Below the pieces are notes generated by a model. It saw only the letters and a program-made list of their open reading frames with translations, searched no databases and was not told the origin of the DNA. From Phytomonas francai (lineage: Eukaryota > Euglenozoa > Kinetoplastea > Trypanosomatida > Trypanosomatidae): a stretch of 59,150 bases of DNA. Where the stretch lies: contig MJCC01000002.1 in assembly GCA_001766655.1 (NCBI GenBank), positions 1 to 59,150 on the forward strand, written 5' to 3'. Of this stretch, positions 47,355 to 56,193 are shown one piece after another. Every line of letters starts with the position of its first letter. The stretch's first letter is position 1. Position numbers and translations under genes: made by a program.

Positions 47355-49775
47355 CTAAATATCGGCCCTGCCTTGTGGGCATGCTTCACACTGTGCTCTA
47401 AAGCTTGGTGCTTGGATGGTCTGGAGGTAATTTAACAGGTCTTCCGTGCGTTTACGCAGACCTTCAATCTCTTCTGGCAACGGCACCTGATCACTGGGCA
47501 TCAGATCCCGATCCGAATCCACCGCTTCGAGGCCAAAGGCTCGCATGACGGTGGGGTTCACCTTTTTACCATACCACATCACAATCATGTCATCTAACAC
47601 TGTAAGGGTTATGCTGTAGGTGGAGAGATAATGTTTACTCGAGAATATAGGTGCCGGTCCTATTTCGATAGGTGTGTGAGGGGAGTAGATTTGATAGGAC
47701 CAGCACAAATAGCCGGGTATCATCGATTCTGGTCGCGAGGATATCACGGCTCCGATGGCAATAACACGTGTATCAGGATATATCGCACCTGCACTAGGGG
47801 AACCCGTCGCATAGGAGCGAAAAAATCCGTTGAGAATTTGTGGTATAAATTTCATACTGTCTGGCATGAGCATTTGTCTCGGATTTGCTCGCCGGCCTTC
47901 TTTTTCGAATTCCTTTTGTGTGCACGAGAGTGCCGCAAAGAGGCGATCTGTAATGAGCTTTTGAGCTTGCTCAAAAGGCCTAGTGGTGCAATTATCGACA
48001 CATATTTTCGTCAAGAAACAGGCGGTACCAATGGAGTTTACAGAATTGATGACTTTACGCATCGACGAGGACACAGGTAACTGTATCGTGTGAACACGAA
48101 TCCGCCTCTCACGAGACCGCGTTGTGTACATTAACCCAAACTGGATGTACACAAATGCCTCATTTATCTTCTTCGAGATGGTGAATTCCGTCGCATAAGA
48201 TGAATCCTCGTCGCTGATAGGCAGGGAGAGCAGATCTGGCTCCCGCACATGGCAGTGCCCATAGAAGTTCGGTACGACTAGCGCGTTGGAGGTTCGGACA
48301 CGTAGTACCGAGTCAAATGCAATAAAGCGCACCAGCATGCGTTCAACCTGTGCGGCTACCCCACGCATGTTTAACGCGGTGGCACGATAAAAATGACCGG
48401 AAGTAAACCGAACGAGCGGAGCAATTGTAGCGAGGTCAAGATCACCACCACATCCATTATCTAGGGCTACAATATCGATGGAAATGGCACTCGAGGAACA
48501 TGCAAGAGCCCGTTCCTTGTACCAATCGTTGGCAGGGGTAAGCATGGTGTACTCCTTTGGCTGCTTGGAAATTTTTTTGATGTTGAATCGATGCTTGAGA
48601 TTGCCCTCGCCAATAGAAGGAATGGAGGCAATACTCGTGAAAATTTTTCCACCATTATTCTCAAGCATTGTGACAGCGGCGCTGAGGGCGGGTCCAAAGG
48701 CACATCCTACTTCCTCTGTGTTGGCGAACATACCAGGCAGTTTTTCAAGAACTTCTCGAAGCATACGATATGACTCTTTTATGGGCACAACAAGGGAGTT
48801 GATCGAGCACGGCAGTTCAATTGGTTCTATTTTGAATTTGTCGTCTACATTAGCGATACCATTAGCAGTGTCTGGGGATGCCATCATACACGGGATGCTA
48901 AGACTGGCGCGAACATCGAAGAAGTATACAGTTGTATCAAAGCCGACAATTCCCATGTGCATCACCTCGTCGTTCTTCACGGCCTCCAGGGCTCGAAGCG
49001 CGCGCTGGCACATGGCGGCCAAAAGCCCCGAGGAAGCCGCTTGGTGGGAGCAGTCAAGCACCAGCAACTGGATCGGGCGGTGCGGTGGACTGCGTAGAAA
49101 CTCCGGTGTCACGATGATATCCACCGAGGCATTGGTGAGCTCGGGGCGGTTCATCAGATCATCACGCAAGCCGGCAGAGTTAAGGCCGCTTAGATAGGGT
49201 TTTGGTGTCTCATTGAGGTAGCGGCATAGGATGCACTGCCAGCGAGAGCCACGGTCGCAAAACGTTGTGAAGGGGTTGATGTACGCGCTACATCTCCGAC
49301 AGCGGATCACACGATTACCTACCTCGGAGAAGTCCACCTCCACCACATTTGGATCGGCGAACGGACTTAGGATGATGCCTATTGGGAGCTGCAACGAGTC
49401 CGCAAGCTGGGATGTTGAAGGAAATACGTGCATCGTAGGACGTACACAGTTTATGTTCACAGGTTTCATGTACGCTGGGGCTTGATAGCAAAAGGCTAGA
49501 TCATGCTGTAAGTCCTGTGGCAGCATCCGTGGAATAGAAGGGTGATCAAAGTCAAAGGCGTGGTTGTTGACATGCCCAATTTCTATCGGAAATGCACGAA
49601 TATAGTCAGGATTGTGAAGGGCTAGTTCAGGAACTGCGGGACCTGGAAGCGTGTGCGAGCTGTTGGGCATAAAATTGGGGTCTTCAAAATGATGGGGCAA
49701 ACTTGGTGGCGGCGCGCGTTCAGGCTTTGGTACCATGTTATATTTCGAATAGTCTAAAGGAATGGTATAATGCAT
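47355..49775 (-). CDS. SEC24: COPII coat cargo adaptor SEC24
   Basis: Subunit of the inner COPII coat that partners SEC23 and selects cargo for ER-to-Golgi vesicles. The 806-residue reading starts at the ATG at 49775. The frame is open up to a Met codon at 49895, but a strong splice acceptor at 49843-49844 lies between the two, so the shorter form is chosen. The N-terminal ~110 residues are Pro-rich and disordered. The SEC24 hinge follows at about 111-140 (PTMHVFPSTSQLADSLQLPI). The zinc finger then has C159, C162, C181 and C184 (RCRRCSAYINPFTTFCDRGS). The trunk (a vWA-like fold around QLLVLDCSHQAASSGLL), a beta-sandwich, a helical region and a gelsolin-like end come after. The Pro-rich N-terminus and the hinge phrase separate it from SEC23. 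Trypanosomatids often have two SEC24 paralogues and I cannot say which this is. Confidence 0.92.
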   Translation of the reverse strand: MHYTIPLDYSKYNMVPKPERAPPPSLPHHFEDPNFMPNSSHTLPGPAVPELALHNPDYIRAFPIEIGHVNNHAFDFDHPSIPRMLPQDLQHDLAFCYQAPAYMKPVNINCVRPTMHVFPSTSQLADSLQLPIGIILSPFADPNVVEVDFSEVGNRVIRCRRCSAYINPFTTFCDRGSRWQCILCRYLNETPKPYLSGLNSAGLRDDLMNRPELTNASVDIIVTPEFLRSPPHRPIQLLVLDCSHQAASSGLLAAMCQRALRALEAVKNDEVMHMGIVGFDTTVYFFDVRASLSIPCMMASPDTANGIANVDDKFKIEPIELPCSINSLVVPIKESYRMLREVLEKLPGMFANTEEVGCAFGPALSAAVTMLENNGGKIFTSIASIPSIGEGNLKHRFNIKKISKQPKEYTMLTPANDWYKERALACSSSAISIDIVALDNGCGGDLDLATIAPLVRFTSGHFYRATALNMRGVAAQVERMLVRFIAFDSVLRVRTSNALVVPNFYGHCHVREPDLLSLPISDEDSSYATEFTISKKINEAFVYIQFGLMYTTRSRERRIRVHTIQLPVSSSMRKVINSVNSIGTACFLTKICVDNCTTRPFEQAQKLITDRLFAALSCTQKEFEKEGRRANPRQMLMPDSMKFIPQILNGFFRSYATGSPSAGAIYPDTRVIAIGAVISSRPESMIPGYLCWSYQIYSPHTPIEIGPAPIFSSKHYLSTYSITLTVLDDMIVMWYGKKVNPTVMRAFGLEAVDSDRDLMPSDQVPLPEEIEGLRKRTEDLLNYLQTIQAPSFRAQCEACPQGRADI

Positions 49776-50672
49776 TGTGCTACACGAAATTATTCTTAAA
49801 AGGGATATGCTGAGATGTATATTTCTTGAAACACTGGTGTAGCTTATAGTCCCAGGCCAAGACAAGGAAGAGGGACAGAGGGGATAAGAATGCACCTTTT
49901 AGATACACACAGTACGTATACACAGTTTTTTTTTTTAGCGATATCAGACCACCAATATTCATATATCTCAGATGAATGAATTAAAAAAAGTGTGTCTAGA
50001 ATTAGAGTTACTCAGCAAATCTATTTCTTCGCTTTGCTGTTTTTTCATCTATATATCAGTTTGATATATCATTGATTTGCTGTAGTGCAGAGACAACGAC
50101 CTTCCATTTTATACCATTTCCTTTTGCTGATATATGTACACATATATATGAAATCAAACGAAATTAAATATCAATTATTACCTTGAGAGATTATCTATAG
50201 TCGCTAATGGTCTTAAACATTTTGCGAGATCGATAAAGGAAAAGAGTGAATTGGAAGTACAATGAAATAAGAAGCAGAGAAGCGTTAGGCACACAGTGAA
50301 AGAGAGAAAGACATCTGAGGGCCCTTTTCTAATGAATCGATTTTAATCCCTTTTTATTTGGATATGATTTTGCAATGCTACTTACGTAGGAAGGCACTTC
50401 AGTTCTCTTCACTTAGGGAAAATAATAATAAATCAGGTAACATCACCTTTTATAAATTGATGAAACGAAAGAGGATTCAAAAGAATATAAGAAAAATCAA
50501 ATTTGGAATAAACACATATAAACAAATAATTATTCCTAAAAACAGAATATCCCTTGAACCAAATTCTAGGGCAGCGCGAGCGCGCGCAATTGTAATAGCG
50601 GTACAGGTAATAAGACCCAAAGCGAAGAAATTACTGTGGGTAGGTAGTTCGCACGACAAGACCATCCACACC
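49776..50672. other. 897-base spacer upstream of SEC24
   Basis: Holds the SEC24 splice acceptor and, further right, the 3' UTR of the small acidic/basic gene. A plus-strand open frame at 50358-50795 is antisense to it and Lys/Ile-rich from AT bias, so it is rejected. No RNA gene seen. Confidence 0.45.
49843..49890 (-). promoter_or_regulatory. Trans-splice acceptor for SEC24
   Basis: On the minus strand a ~28-nt C/T tract (49863-49890) is followed by ATAAG, with AG at 49843-49844, and by CACCAG with AG at 49834-49835. Both lie upstream of the ATG at 49775 and downstream of the more distant in-frame start at 49895, which decides the start. Confidence 0.58.
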
Positions 50673-50862
50673 TCAGCGCTTGTGGTGCTTTCCCTTCTTC
50701 GACGCATCCTTCTTCTTTTCCACGCGCCGCACCCGTTTTACTGCTCTCAACTATGTCGAAATATGCGTCAAAGTCGTCATCGTCGTCATCAGTAACGATG
50801 TCGTCCAGCGTACTGCCAGGAACCATGTACTGGAGAAGATCTTCATCTCCTCGGCGCGCCAT
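50673..50862 (-). CDS. Small acidic/basic conserved-looking protein with a probable single-base frameshift
   Basis: The minus-strand ATG at 50862 opens MARRGDEDLLQYMVPGSTLD, then a run of Asp and DAYFDIVESS. In that frame the remainder (to a stop at 50566) turns into a Cys/Trp/Leu-rich sequence unlike the start. In the next frame the sequence just after the run AAAA reads KRVRRVEKKKDASKKGKHHK and ends with Arg and a stop at 50673, a typical basic trypanosomatid tail. One surplus A in the AAAA run at the join would explain it, giving a protein of about 62 residues with an acidic middle and a basic, nuclear-like end. The break could be a sequencing error, a true mutation or, less likely, recoding. 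Function unknown. The gene is placed correctly in the array between SEC24 and the oxygenase. Confidence 0.55.
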
Positions 50863-51526
50863 TCTATATTGGCAGCTTTGCCGATTCCAGTAGCTGCACG
50901 GGAGTCTGGATGAGGGTACACCTGGGCTCTAAAACGATGGTTGCTACAGAAGTTTAGTATTTGAACCGAAGACAAAATAGCAGGCAAGAGTGCATTTAGT
51001 GTAAGCCAAACATCATCTGCCCGCCCAGTTGAATGTATGAATCAGGTGAATGTTGAGTTAAGTTGCATTGTAACATTTTATCGAATCATATCCACAAGCA
51101 TGATCCCCGTCTGAGATGAACAACTTTCTCTCAGAAGGGAACTAATTATGACGATTACATCAAGAGGCATAAAATAATATGTATATATAAATTTAATATG
51201 GTGAAAAATGGACGATTAACGGGTTGCTCATTTATCAACGGAATACAACCTTGTGAAATAAGAAGAAATCGAGCATATCTTAATTAACGCGTTGCACGAA
51301 AACTACTAAAAAAAAACAGAATATAGATTGTGGCTGCAGTGCGTACAAATCTTACGTGCACTCGGTGGTAGAATAGGAGCTAATATTAAGGTATCTAATA
51401 TTTAGAATTACTTTCAACAGTATAAATAATAATAATAAAATATCTAACTACGTTCTGATATTTCTTTTTAGAATTGCTCTCTACTAAGGTTTTTCAAGAA
51501 AAGTGCATAGAGCACCTAGAGCGGGT
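50863..51526. other. Spacer between the oxygenase stop and the small frameshifted gene
   Basis: About 660 bases, AT-rich at its right half. No gene or structured element recognised. Confidence 0.4.
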
Positions 51527-52474
51527 TTACGCCTTAGCACGGTGCTTGTACGTCTCGCTGAACCTCTTCAACATCCAGTCCACTGCGCGAACCGGCGGAT
51601 ATTTGGCCGGATTTTCATCACTAGAGCAGTTCGGCAGGCAGCTGATGAGCGTCTCAGGATTCGGCTCCGTAAAGAAAGGCATGGAGTAGCGCTCCACACC
51701 CCAGCTTACCACACGGTGTTTCGTGCTTTTGTAGAGGCCGTTGCTCCACATGTTCATCATGTCTCCGATGTTCACCACAAAACTCCCAGGAATCGGCGTC
51801 GCGTCTATCCACTCATCGTGTGGGTTCAGCACCTGCAGGCCACCCACTGCATCCTGATACAGAAGTGTCACGATGCCATAGTCAGTGTGGGCGCCACAAG
51901 TAACGCGGCCCTTCTCCTCGGGTAGCGCAGGGTAGTAGAGCATTCGAAATGAGCTCAGCGGTTCCTTAAACTTATCGGCAAAGAAATCTTCGTCAGTGCC
52001 CAGAGCAAGCGCTAGCGCGCGCAGCAGCTGGAGGGCGACACTCATCATGTCCTTGTAGTGGGTTTCCATGAGATCCTTCCAGCCTGCAATGTCAGGGTGC
52101 CGGTTAGGACCACGCAACGGCTTTCCCGCTATCACCGATGGATGGTCTGGCGCCAGGTCACACCCCATGTCAAAGGCTTCCTTGTAGTCGACTGATACAC
52201 CGGGATCGAGCTGCTCAGCGGATGTTATTCCATACCCACGATGCACCAGTGATTTGGTAATGTCAATTTTGAGCTTTTCCTCAAGAGGCAAAGAGAAGAA
52301 TTTTTCAGCCATCATCCTGAGCTCCTTGAAGCGAGTCTCAGGGATTTTGTGACCGATAATGTAAAAGAAGCCCCATGTGCGGCAGGCATTATCGATGGCG
52401 TGTGCCACGTCCATCAGGGCCCCTTTGTTATCATTGTATAAGGGAGAAATGTCAATCACAGGAAGCGACGACAT
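51527..52474 (-). CDS. 2-oxoglutarate/Fe(II)-dependent oxygenase (isopenicillin-N-synthase-like)
   Basis: A non-heme iron oxygenase of the clade that includes isopenicillin N synthase, ACC oxidase and plant 2-ODDs. The 315-residue protein starts at the ATG at 52474 (MSSLPVIDISPLYND); the open frame further upstream begins with TTG. The N-terminal DIOX_N region (residues ~5-120) contains CRTWGFFYIIGHKIP. The jelly-roll domain follows with the metal ligands H196, D198 (HTDYG) and H253 (TKHRV), and the 2-oxoglutarate-binding Arg, R262, in ERYSMPFF, the usual R-x-S motif. All catalytic residues are present, so it should be an active enzyme. The substrate cannot be deduced. In eukaryotic microbes such enzymes are poorly described. 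The C-terminus KHRAKA has no obvious peroxisomal signal. An upstream splice acceptor is good. Confidence 0.88.
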   Translation of the reverse strand: MSSLPVIDISPLYNDNKGALMDVAHAIDNACRTWGFFYIIGHKIPETRFKELRMMAEKFFSLPLEEKLKIDITKSLVHRGYGITSAEQLDPGVSVDYKEAFDMGCDLAPDHPSVIAGKPLRGPNRHPDIAGWKDLMETHYKDMMSVALQLLRALALALGTDEDFFADKFKEPLSSFRMLYYPALPEEKGRVTCGAHTDYGIVTLLYQDAVGGLQVLNPHDEWIDATPIPGSFVVNIGDMMNMWSNGLYKSTKHRVVSWGVERYSMPFFTEPNPETLISCLPNCSSDENPAKYPPVRAVDWMLKRFSETYKHRAKA

Positions 52475-52563
52475 CTGCAGATACGAGTATATGAGCAATA
52501 TGATCCTTTGGTAAAATGATGATGATTCCGAGGTAGGTATTGTAATATTCTGGGAAAAAATAC

Positions 52564-52592
52564 CTAGGAGAGTGTGAACAAGTGAGAAAACC
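52564..52592 (-). promoter_or_regulatory. Trans-splice acceptor for the oxygenase gene
   Basis: On the minus strand TTTTCTCACTTGTTCACACT continues as CTCCTAG, with AG at 52564-52565, about 89 nt upstream of the oxygenase ATG at 52474. A clear long pyrimidine-rich tract. Confidence 0.58.
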
Positions 52593-52764
52593 GATGCTAA
52601 TAGCAGTCACAAATAACGTGTGCTGAGGCTTCTAAGTACGCACAAACACACAGGGTCAAAGCAAGTTAGTGAAATAAAAGAGGATGCTCGCTTTTTTTTC
52701 CGCTTCTATATGCACACATCCCTGCCCCTTTCGATGTCTCGAATTGAAAACCGATGCCCCGCTT

Positions 52765-54582
52765 CTAGGGCAGCCCATTCGCAAGGAGGAGCATTGCACG
52801 CTGGCGCTGCCGCTCTTCCTCGGTCCACCCCCCAGACGGCACGCGTTGTGGAAGCAGCTGCACATACCCTACCGAACCACTACGCACTAACTGCTCTTCT
52901 GGCAACACCTCTGAGTGCACATCGATCCCACATTGCGTAGGATACCTTAGCTTGGGGTTGCCTTCGCTGTAGCGTTTTTTGTTCAAAGAGCACTTGGGGC
53001 CATTCCCACGTTGGTGCTCTTCAGGCGACACGCTGCACGTTTCGAGCAGGGAGAAGGTATCTGAAACTACTTCGTATTTTACGCTAAAGTCGAAGCTCGT
53101 ATCGCAAAAGAGTGAGGGGGAGTGATTCACTTCCATCAGCACGGGCTCGAGGTTATCTTCCCTCAGCAGGATGTCAAAGCCTAGAAGCTCAAAGCAATTG
53201 CGTCTATGTTCCCCTCGAGTTTCGCGCATCGCAGCGGCACCCGCGAGCTCGCGTCGCAACACCGGAAGCCCGGAAAGAACGGTTAGTACGATGCACTCAT
53301 CGATGCGGCGCTTCACTCGTGCCCAGAGGGACCCCTCCTCATATGGCTGATCACTTCCCCCCAAAGCACCCGTGCCCTCGTTTATTCCGCGAGAGCGACC
53401 TGGAAGGGAGTTGAGGAACACCTCCAAAAAGTCCAGGTCACGCTTATTGCCGCTGCACATCGGGGTTTCACCCTCCAGCCGGTCTCGCTGCGTGGCATTG
53501 ACTTGGCCCATTGCCCCACTGTTATCTTTGGCAAGGCCAGTGCGTGAACACTCGCCTACTGTGTACTTCTCGGAGTGTTTATTGACTGCGTAGTTCGTCA
53601 AGTGCACGCTCCGGCAGCCGACATTGTCGTCGGTGGGCGGCTGGTAGCAGTCTGCACAGATACGAACCAACCCTCTGCGATGGACAAACACGTGGACGCC
53701 CTCCAGTTCTGGGGGAAGCGCCTCAGCTGCTGCACCCCGCGTAGGCGTGAGAGTGTCGGAGGCGTTCTTGCCTCCTCTGTAGTGACGGAGTCGCGATCGT
53801 GCAGGGGCTGAGATGGACGTAATAAGAACGTAAAGACGGATATCAAACTTGCGTCCGTCGATGCAGAGGGGCCTGTCGATGTATTCCTGTACGAGGAACC
53901 CCGCATCTGTGCTTGCACGCCCCTGCTCGCCGAGGATCTCTGATGGGTTCCGCGTGATGCGGATGCCTTTGCCTTGGCAGCCTTTGTTGGGCTTGATGAT
54001 GTAAAATACCTTCGCGCCATCCTCTTCGCGTAAATTCACACCACGGCGGGCATGCGCCGCGCGCGCGGAAAGACTCAGGCCGGCGACAAAGCTCGGCGGG
54101 TAGAACCGCTTCATGGTATCTAGCAGCGACGCAAGGTGTTCGTTTCTCCCTGGCAGCTTAGTGACCGCGCATCGATCCAAGACACACATTAGACGTCTAA
54201 AAAGAACTGCCTTGAGAGCGATGCAACTCATACCCACAAAGTGATTGAGTCGTTGATGGGGCTCGAGGCCCGCGACGCGCTGATGAGTGACGCTTTTATC
54301 TACCCACAGTACCTGGGGCGTAGTGTCAGCTCTGCAGACAAATGCGTCCGACCGGCACGAAGGAGATTCATGCACACGGGCAGCGTGCAGCGGCACGCCG
54401 TGGAAGAACTCAGGGATACCGTCCTGGACGTCTTCTTCCCCCTCATCAAGCAACCAGCCACGCCTCACAGCCGCCGCTCGGACCACATGGTAACGTGTGA
54501 GGCTGCTGTTTAATACGATGAGTGCACCACCTGGTGAACTAGATCCGCCCCTATCCCTGCTCGCAGTCGATAAGGTATCCAT
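52765..54582 (-). CDS. Tubulin tyrosine ligase-like polyglutamylase (TTLL6-like)
   Basis: A TTLL enzyme that adds glutamate chains to tubulin tails, here most like the TTLL6/11/13 polyglutamylases important for axonemal microtubules. The 605-residue protein starts at the ATG at 54582 (a TTG lies three codons upstream). ATP-grasp features are visible. The nucleotide-binding loop is KVFYIIKPNKGCQGKGIRIT (about 191-210). It is followed by FLVQEYIDRPLCIDGRKFDI with the FDIR motif, VHLTNYAVNKHSEKY, and the metal-binding end FELLGFDILLREDNLEPVLM with EVNHSPS. An Arg/Gly/Ala-rich inserted loop separates the middle motifs. The C-terminus is basic/Gln-rich (EEERQRQRAMLLLANGLP). Members of this family often act as flagellar polyglutamylases. 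Position in the TTLL6 group is by the GCQGKGI form and is inference. Confidence 0.85.
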   Translation of the reverse strand: MDTLSTASRDRGGSSSPGGALIVLNSSLTRYHVVRAAAVRRGWLLDEGEEDVQDGIPEFFHGVPLHAARVHESPSCRSDAFVCRADTTPQVLWVDKSVTHQRVAGLEPHQRLNHFVGMSCIALKAVLFRRLMCVLDRCAVTKLPGRNEHLASLLDTMKRFYPPSFVAGLSLSARAAHARRGVNLREEDGAKVFYIIKPNKGCQGKGIRITRNPSEILGEQGRASTDAGFLVQEYIDRPLCIDGRKFDIRLYVLITSISAPARSRLRHYRGGKNASDTLTPTRGAAAEALPPELEGVHVFVHRRGLVRICADCYQPPTDDNVGCRSVHLTNYAVNKHSEKYTVGECSRTGLAKDNSGAMGQVNATQRDRLEGETPMCSGNKRDLDFLEVFLNSLPGRSRGINEGTGALGGSDQPYEEGSLWARVKRRIDECIVLTVLSGLPVLRRELAGAAAMRETRGEHRRNCFELLGFDILLREDNLEPVLMEVNHSPSLFCDTSFDFSVKYEVVSDTFSLLETCSVSPEEHQRGNGPKCSLNKKRYSEGNPKLRYPTQCGIDVHSEVLPEEQLVRSGSVGYVQLLPQRVPSGGWTEEERQRQRAMLLLANGLP

Positions 54583-55392
54583 GCATTCCAAAATTTGACC
54601 AAGTTCCTTCTTTTAGTTTTGCCCCTTCTTGAAGTAGTCGACGCAATAGACATGTGCTGCTATTGAATCAGATCGCTGTAGAAGTCAAAAGAAATTGAAA
54701 TTCCCACAGGTGATATATGCACACATCGTCCTGTAAATGACACCCCCAGTGCCGCACAGCCGCCACAAAAAGGGGCCCTGTACGAGCTTGCCCCCTGTAA
54801 GGGGGCTCTCGCCAAGGGTGTAGAAGGACCATTTTCAAAGCAAAAAACTAGTACACACTGGGAGGCTTATCCCCCTTTTTGTTCATATTCATATCCTGTT
54901 TACACAAAGTAATTCCTACTGAAAGCTTGGAATAGAAACTTGCCAAAAACACATTGCACGGACCGTCGGACATCCAACTCCACACTTCAAGTGTCTTCCC
55001 ATGTATTCTTACGCACGTAAACGCGCGTCATGTGAACCAGGCAAAGTAGTGCTTTTCCCCAACAATTCCCACAAAAACCGGGAATAGTGTGGAGCTTGCG
55101 CCACGGGGACAAGGATATGAAGCACCATGTGGATTCCGTGCGTTGCTCGGTTATGCAACGTGCGCGTGTATGGGTAGAAGCGATTTCTACGAAGCTAGGG
55201 CTTTTTTCCCTGAGAATAGCAATGCCACAGGACTATGTGGGATATAATATTGGATCTACTTATCCATTTCGGCTGATTTGTACGCGTATGCATAGTTGCC
55301 GAGCCTTTTTGTCGGGGGAGTACACTAGCGATTCGAAACTGCCTACCTGTGAACCAACGCAATCAGAATTGCTTACGTATGGGGCGCTGTTG
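54583..55392. other. 810-base spacer upstream of the TTLL gene
   Basis: Less AT-rich than other spacers (54961-55020 has 29 G/C of 60). It is presumably the SAP-like gene's 3' UTR plus the TTLL leader. A plus-strand frame (55087-55506) is antisense and not supported. Confidence 0.4.
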
Positions 55393-56193
55393 CTAAGAAC
55401 GTGCGCCTCGTATGGCCGAGAGAATATCGGACTTCGTTCTCAAGCCCCTCGTCGCGATTTTATTGTTTTTCGCGTATTCCCGCAGCGCCACCACGGCCCA
55501 CTTTGAGTTCGGGCTACCAGAGGCCTGCGACGCGCCGCGTTTCTTCGGTGAGCCGGAGCTCGACCTGCGAGACACGGACCGGGTCCTGGAGGACCGTCTC
55601 CGCGAGACTGGGGATTTTCGGCCCCGGGATACGCGGACAGGGGTTTGCTTCATGGCACTGGGTGAGGTTGATCTGCTCCTGGAAGCGGAGCGGAGAACCA
55701 CCGTGGCGGTTGCCACGGGCACCGGCAAGGCGCTACGCTTGCCACGCAATGGCGAAACCTTTGGGGACCTGGCACCAGTGCTAGAAGAGTTTGGGTGCTT
55801 CCCTGGGGACCTCAGCTTACGTGGTGTTTCAGTCTTTGTTGGTGTTTGTGCACGGGTGCCTGCGTGCCCCCCAGAGCTTTTCTTTATGCCGCTGGTATTC
55901 GGCGTGCCTTTTTTGGGGCTCCGCGCTGACATGCTGTCCACGTTGCGTGTGCTTCCTTTCGCGTGCATAGTATTTTGCCTTGGAAATATTATACGCAAGA
56001 ACTTTTGTAGGACATACGTGTCGCGCTTTGCCGCTGCAGTGGCAGGCGCCTTGCGCGCATAGAGGGACTTCTCTCGACGTGCGGCTTGTGCTTTGAGGTT
56101 GCCGTAGTCGTCAAAGATGCGGTGCTGCGGTAGAGGGAGGTCGTCGTCGTCGACCTCAGGTTTGGTGCACAGATAGTTTTCCCAATACGGCAT
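55393..56193 (-). CDS. Basic, Ser/Lys/Arg-rich protein with C-terminal SAP-like motif
   Basis: A 266-residue protein. The N-terminus (MPYWENYLCTKPEVDDDDLP to about 45) is acidic then turns helical with Arg-rich pieces (QAARREKSLYARKAPATAAA). Residues ~85-230 are low-complexity, highly basic and full of S/T-P-x-K/R sites (for example RSPKKGTPNTSG, SRSRSTSPSAMKQTPVRVS, SVSRRSSSGSPKKRGASQAS), as in linker-histone tails or RS proteins. The last ~35 residues (WAVVALREYAKNNKIATRG, then KSDILSAI) match the helix-extended loop-helix pattern of SAP DNA-binding motifs. This suggests a chromatin or kinetoplast DNA-associated factor, which I infer only. A plus-strand open frame overlapping it (55412-56062) is a shadow of its GC-rich codons. 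The start is the ATG at 56193. Confidence 0.68.
   Translation of the reverse strand: MPYWENYLCTKPEVDDDDLPLPQHRIFDDYGNLKAQAARREKSLYARKAPATAAAKRDTYVLQKFLRIIFPRQNTMHAKGSTRNVDSMSARSPKKGTPNTSGIKKSSGGHAGTRAQTPTKTETPRKLRSPGKHPNSSSTGARSPKVSPLRGKRSALPVPVATATVVLRSASRSRSTSPSAMKQTPVRVSRGRKSPVSRRRSSRTRSVSRRSSSGSPKKRGASQASGSPNSKWAVVALREYAKNNKIATRGLRTKSDILSAIRGARS

Noticed and set aside
50358..50795. Plus-strand frame of 145 residues
   Set aside because: Antisense to the array and to the small frameshifted gene, with Lys/Ile-rich composition from AT bias.
55412..56062. Plus-strand frame of 216 residues opposite the SAP-like gene
   Set aside because: Mirrors the Ser/Arg/Lys codons of the opposite strand and has no motif. 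All other genes are on the minus strand.
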